Shown: one piece after another, positions 59,801 to 64,000 of the stretch
How positions within the stretch are numbered: the stretch's first letter is position 1
How the letters are laid out: each line of letters opens with the position of its first letter
Assembly: GCF_028389875.1 (NCBI RefSeq)
Contig: NC_084687.1
Span: forward strand, 4,810,157 to 4,874,156
Origin: Rhea pennata
Taxonomy: Eukaryota > Chordata > Aves > Rheiformes > Rheidae
Reading direction: 5' to 3'
Length of the DNA: 64,000 bases
Notes under the pieces: generated by a model
Database searches by the model: none
Told to the model about the DNA's origin: nothing
The model's input: only the letters and a program-made list of their open reading frames with translations
Made by a program: the position numbers and the translations under genes

Positions 59801-62800
59801 GTAAGGGGCTGCGGCGCTGCTCTGGCGTTGCACGTGCCGGGCAAGGTGAGATGGGAACCGCTGCCCGGTGGGCCTGGCTGGTGTCCTCCAGGCACGATTT
59901 AAGCCGGTGCCTGGAGGGTGCTGAGCAGCTGTCGGAGGTGACCACCAGGCTGAAAGGACCAGTTTGGGGCCGAGCTTGTGAGCAGGATCCTGTTGCACTG
60001 GGTGTTGATCACAAGCCCGGTGGGAGGTGGTCCCCTCTCCTAAAACTGTGTTGGACTAGACGGATCGCGTAAGGCAGCAGCAAAACAAGGGGAGAAGAAG
60101 CAACTTTGGGTGCTAGAACCAGTTTCCTTCGAGGTGCAGCCTGGGCACGAAGCCGTGCGCGCGGCCGGCGCCGCGGGCTGGCGGAGCGGCCGAGGCGCAC
60201 GGGATCTTCCCGGCGGCCCGGGAGGCATCGCCCGCCTGCGCCGGCCTTTCTGCCGTTTAATAATTTACAGCACTAACCGTGGGGCTGCGTGGGGCGCAGG
60301 GGAAGGAGGGTGCAAAGGTTGGGGAGCGGTGGAAGGGGCGCGGGGGGGAGGAAGCGGCCGGGAACGGCGCTGGCGGGCCGCGGCTCCGCGGGGGGACGGC
60401 GGTGCGTGTCCGGGGCTCCGAAAACCTGCCGGTTATTCTTAGTGCCGAGCGCGTGGGATTAGCATATCACACAGCTGCGCCTGGGAGCGGGAAGGTCGGG
60501 GTAAGGAAGACAATATCGGGATGTGATTAGAGAAGCGGGGGTGTCCCGGTGGAAATACCGAACCCAGGGCGCGAAACAATGCGCTTTCCCTTGCCAAGCG
60601 GCGAGCGGGCTGTTTCGGGGCAGGATGGGAGGGGACGAGGGGGGAGGCGAGCCCGTGAGGCTCTGCCTTTGCCTGCAAACGCTCGCCAAGGAGGAACCGA
60701 CCCCGTTTGCCCCCCAAAGCTGCCCCGGTGCCTGAGCGTGCCCCCGCGGTCCTGCCGCTGCTCTGCCCTTTGCTGCTCTCCCCGCGTCCGAGCTGGGAAT
60801 GCGGGAAGACGGGAGCCAAAGGCGTCGCAGCCCGCTCCCGCCGGGGCCGGCCCGCGCCGGGGGCTGCCGGGAGCCGCCTCGCCGAGGGAAACCCCGGCAG
60901 GGCGGAGGGCAAGCCGGGAGCCGAGCGCAGACAACCTGCCTTGGCACGTCGGCGGGCGAGGACGGGGCGGCGCGGCAGGCTCCGGCCGTCCTCGGGGCGG
61001 GCGGGACTGCCGAGCCGAGGTTTTCCGTGTGCTCGTCCTTCTCCCACTCGTTAGTGTCGTGTCCCCCCCCCCGCTGCCTCCGGTTTCAGGCCGAGGAGAG
61101 CCGCGCACCCGCGGGAGCTTGTTGGCGTTACGGTGTCTGCACCCGTCCGATTGGGACCCCCCCACAGGCTGCTGCTTGCTGGAAGAGGTGCCGATGGCCC
61201 AGACCCCTTTGGGACCCTCCCCTGAAGGGGCTTTTGGGCAGCAGCCCCTCTCCCCGAGCCCTCGCTGCGGGGCGTTATTTTGCAGCCTCCCCCGGCCGCC
61301 GGCTCCGCGGGCCGGGCCGTGGGAAGGGAGCCGTGCGGCGGCCGCAGCGCGAAGGCTGTTGCGGTGAGTCGCAGGTTAGAGCGTCTCTCTTCTCTTCCGT
61401 GGGCGAAGAGGACGGCAGAAACATCGCCTCGACGCACCCGCTCTCGGGAGCAGCTCCGGGGGCTCCTGCCTCGGCTCCCCGTCCTCCCGCTGCTGCGCTG
61501 CGGCCAGGAGCCCGGCTCGGGGGCTCTTTGCGCGAAGCCTGGCTTTGCTGCCCGAAAGCAGGATTTTCTTTGGCTCTGCAAAGGTCTCCCCTGCACCCAG
61601 CTCTCCTGGGGAGAAGCCAAAGCTCCAGGTGCTAAGGAGAAAGGAAATGATGGCTGTGCCCTGGTGGGATTGCAGGAGAGGCCTCTGCAGAGCGGTGGAC
61701 CAGTCCCCGCAGGGAGATTAACCTCTGGGGCCCCAAGGATGCTCCAGGAGGAAGAAGCCGCCGTGGGGCGGAGGTGAGCTCCCCTGGGCAGAGGGGAGGT
61801 GCAGGGGGTGCGTGCGTTGGGAGAAACTCTGCTCTGCAGCCTGGTTGTCGCACGAGGGCAGGGGACAGCTGCAGGGGGATGCTCGGGGCTGGGTTTTGGG
61901 GAAGACCAGATCCTGCGGCCAGGAGCTGGGCTACGTTGCAGGGCGCAGGCAGCCTCCCCGTGCCACACCTCTCCCGGTCCTGATGCTGGGGTGAGTCAAA
62001 GCCCGCTGTTAGCAATTTTTTCCATGCATCCTGCTGGAGTCCTTGGGCAGGAAGCGTCCCCGCGTGGGTTGGGCTTGAGGAGGCTGTCGGGGCCGGGAGA
62101 TCCCAGGCTCTGCTGGCCCCGTCACGGCAGGGTGGGGACGCCTGGGCCCGCTCTGCCAGCGCGTCGCCTCCCTGCCTCCGCGGGGTTTCGTCAGAGGAGA
62201 AAGGGGGGGGGGGGGGCTCGTCCTGCCTCTTCCTCCCGGCCGGACGCTGGGACGCAGCCGAGTCGGTGGGAAGGTGTTCCCCCCGCCCCTCGCCCCCGAT
62301 CCAGGGCCCGCTCGCCCCGGGAGGGCTTGCAGCGCTGCCAGGCGGCTCCAGGCACGGCGACGTGTCCGTCGGGCCCGTCCCAGCGCTGCAGCCGCCCTGC
62401 CCTGCCCTGCCCTGCCCGGTGCATCCATCGCCCTGCCTGCCTGGTGCATCTCGGGAGCTGGCCGGAGCCCGCGGGCGCTCTTAAGGTGGAGAGCGCGAGG
62501 GCTCCGTGCTCGCCTCGGTTAAGGTGGTGCAGGGCAGGAGGGGGCTGCCCTCGTGCTGGGCCGCCCCGAACCCTTCAATGGCTTTTAAGGGACGGCGGGG
62601 GAGGTTGCAGGCTGAATTCCCATCTCCCAGAGCTTCGTTGCTCGCCTGTGGACGTGGGGCCGTGAAGCAATCCAGCTTCCGGGGGCTGCTGTGCTCCGCA
62701 GTCTCTTGCTGCTTGCATGGGAAGGAGTTTGGGGGTCCCTTTTTGCACCCCTCTCTCCGTGCCGCGCTGCAGGATTGCAGCGTGCACGGCAGCGTGCGCC

Positions 62801-63752
62801 GCTCCATCTGCACGGCGCCCTTTGGGCTGGCCTGCTCCTTTCTAGACATTCATTGCCTGTTTTCTGGTGGTGGTGGTGGGGAAAACCCCGTGTGTCCTTC
62901 CACGAGCTCCTGCCCTGAGCCGATCCGGTGTCGTTGCCCCAGCCCCTTGCAGCTGGCGCGGTCCCTGGGATGGTGCAGCGTTTGCGGGGGAGCTCGGCGT
63001 CCCTCGGCGATGGTGCCTGGGGCAGGGCCTCCGCGGCCGAGCTCGGAGACGGTCCTGCTGCGCCGGGTCGCTGGCGGCGGCTGCTTCTCCCCCTGAGCTG
63101 GCAGCGGAGGGCGGATCAGGTGGCTCTGACAGCTCTGAGCGCCGTGCTCGGTGCCAGATTTACGGCTAATTTGATGCAGCATGTAAACAAGCCGGCCAGT
63201 GCCAACTGGCATTAACTGGCACGCGGGCGCTTCGCTCGCCTGCAGCACCAGCGAGAGGCGGAGGCGATTCAGCTCGCGCTCTCCTTCCTGCGGGTCTTCC
63301 CCCAGCGCCGTCGGCCCCCGGGGCTCATCGGAGCCAGCAGCAAGGGCCCTGCTAACGGGGCCTGGGGGCAAGGACCCTGCGCCGTGCTGCTGGGGGGCTC
63401 ACGTGGCCGCAGCCGGTCCCGGCAGCAGCTCCGGCTCTTGCAGCCCCGCAGGGACGGCAGCACCGTGATGCTGGGGTGGGAGCGTCTCGCACGGCGGTGG
63501 AAGGCATGCAGGGGCACACGAGCCAGCCCTCATCTCCTTCTTTCTCTTCTGCAGGCCTGTCCGGGAACCCAACCGATCTGGAGAAGAGGAGGCAGGTGTT
63601 TGGCCAGAACTTCATTCCTCCCAAAAAGGCCAAGACGTTCCTGCAGTTAGTGTGGGAGGCGCTTCAGGACGTCACACTGATCATTTTGGAAATCGCAGCC
63701 ATAATCTCCCTGGGCCTGTCGTTCTATCACCCCCCGGGCGGCGACAACGAAC
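59605..63752 (+). CDS. ATP2B4: ATP2B4 (plasma-membrane Ca2+-ATPase 4), 5' part; join(59605..59800,63555..63752), continues past the window
   Basis: P-type pump that exports Ca2+ across the plasma membrane, activated by calmodulin. Only residues 1-131 plus one base of codon 132 lie here. Exon 2 gives [18 protein letters not shown] and [16 protein letters not shown]. Exon 3 gives [20 protein letters not shown], then IPPKK and [29 protein letters not shown], the last holding transmembrane segment M1 at about 97-120. Frames join as G|GC. The N-terminus is closer to PMCA4 than to PMCA1-3 (GDFGC, GGVQN), and synteny with OPTC supports ATP2B4. Catalytic DKTGT, the calmodulin site and M2-M10 lie beyond the window. 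The ATG has G at -3. An orthologue of ATP2B1 or ATP2B2 is less likely. Confidence 0.95.
59801..63554 (+). other. ATP2B4: ATP2B4 intron 2
   Basis: A 3.75-kb GC-rich intron. It holds a CpG-dense segment at about 60550-61365 ending in a GTGAGT donor, a (CCCTG)n run at 62394-62416, and a palindromic AT-containing patch at 63150-63223. No coding exon is seen. Confidence 0.65.
63555..63752 (+). CDS. ATP2B4: ATP2B4 second coding exon (includes M1)
   Basis: Acceptor cttctgcag ends at 63554; donor gtgagt starts at 63753. The exon is phase 1 at both ends and breaks after GGDNE, before the expected Leu of the human NELCG motif. The M1 helix is almost identical across PMCAs. Confidence 0.95.
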
Positions 63753-64000
63753 GTGAGTCCCCGGGACCCACCACGTTGCTGTAGGGGGGGATATGGCCTC
63801 TGGGAGCTACCTTGGCCACCCGCCAGGGAGCAGGGACCTCTCTGGAGGGTCACCCTGTGGGCTGTCTCCACTGTGGGCACAGGCAGAGTTTGCAGCCCAG
63901 GAAGATGGGCACTGGCAGTGCATTTTAGCTAAGCCACTTCTGCTCATCCTTTAAGTAGTGGCTTATCCCTGTGGGGTCAGTCCCTGGTGTGGCCCCATCC
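63753..64000 (+). other. ATP2B4: ATP2B4 intron 3, start
   Basis: Begins with the GTGAGT donor. Nothing else is recognised before the window ends. Confidence 0.8.

Noticed and set aside
60010-60075. CR1-LINE tail-like word tgttggactagacggatc
   Set aside because: Only about 16 bases resemble the CR1 3' end and the flanks do not align by eye. A repeat-library search could reopen it.
1-64000. tRNA genes, rRNA, CRISPR arrays and retroviral or other virus-derived elements
   Set aside because: No tRNA B-box-like match with a cloverleaf, no regular spaced repeats, and no capsid, polymerase or LTR-like sequence was recognised by eye.

Overview
The window looks like sauropsid, most probably bird, nuclear DNA from a GC-rich microchromosome. 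It has three vertebrate genes with ordinary GT-AG introns, many CpG clusters, long G/C homopolymers and almost no interspersed repeats. The gene order PRELP - OPTC - ATP2B4, all on the + strand, matches human 1q32, where FMOD lies just upstream of PRELP. The bird assignment is an inference from this order, the composition and two archosaur/turtle-style MITE remnants. I did not identify a species.

Layout. 1-3353: flank or 5' intron of PRELP; no FMOD coding sequence is seen. 3369-6425: complete PRELP coding region in two coding exons (368 residues), followed by a probable long 3' UTR to about 8.3-8.9 kb. 8.9-11.1 kb: CpG-rich spacer. About 11.24-14.98 kb: OPTC, with a predicted non-coding exon 1, six coding exons (334 residues) and a poly(A) signal. 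15-42.4 kb: a spacer of about 27 kb with no protein gene I can support. It alternates CpG-rich blocks with short AT-rich patches dense in homeodomain-like motifs, and holds microsatellites and two old fold-back elements. 42.0-42.4 kb: a degenerate minisatellite directly before a GC-box promoter. 42.45-64 kb: the 5' part of ATP2B4, with a predicted non-coding exon 1 ending at 42640, an intron 1 of about 16.6 kb, a leader plus first coding exon at 59289-59800, and a second coding exon at 63555-63752 ending just after transmembrane segment M1. The gene continues past the window.

How the genes relate. PRELP (class II) and OPTC (class III) are small leucine-rich repeat proteins secreted to extracellular matrix; they are neighbours through an old SLRP cluster. 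ATP2B4 encodes a plasma-membrane calcium pump and is a syntenic neighbour, not a functional partner.

No CRISPR array, tRNA, rRNA, retroviral element or wholly new system was found. Very many long open frames exist on both strands because GC-rich DNA has few stop codons; I reject them as genes. The most useful leads are candidate alternative first exons and promoters (27.2, 32.2, 47.0, 56.3 and 61.4 kb), possible regulatory patches, and the repeat remnants.
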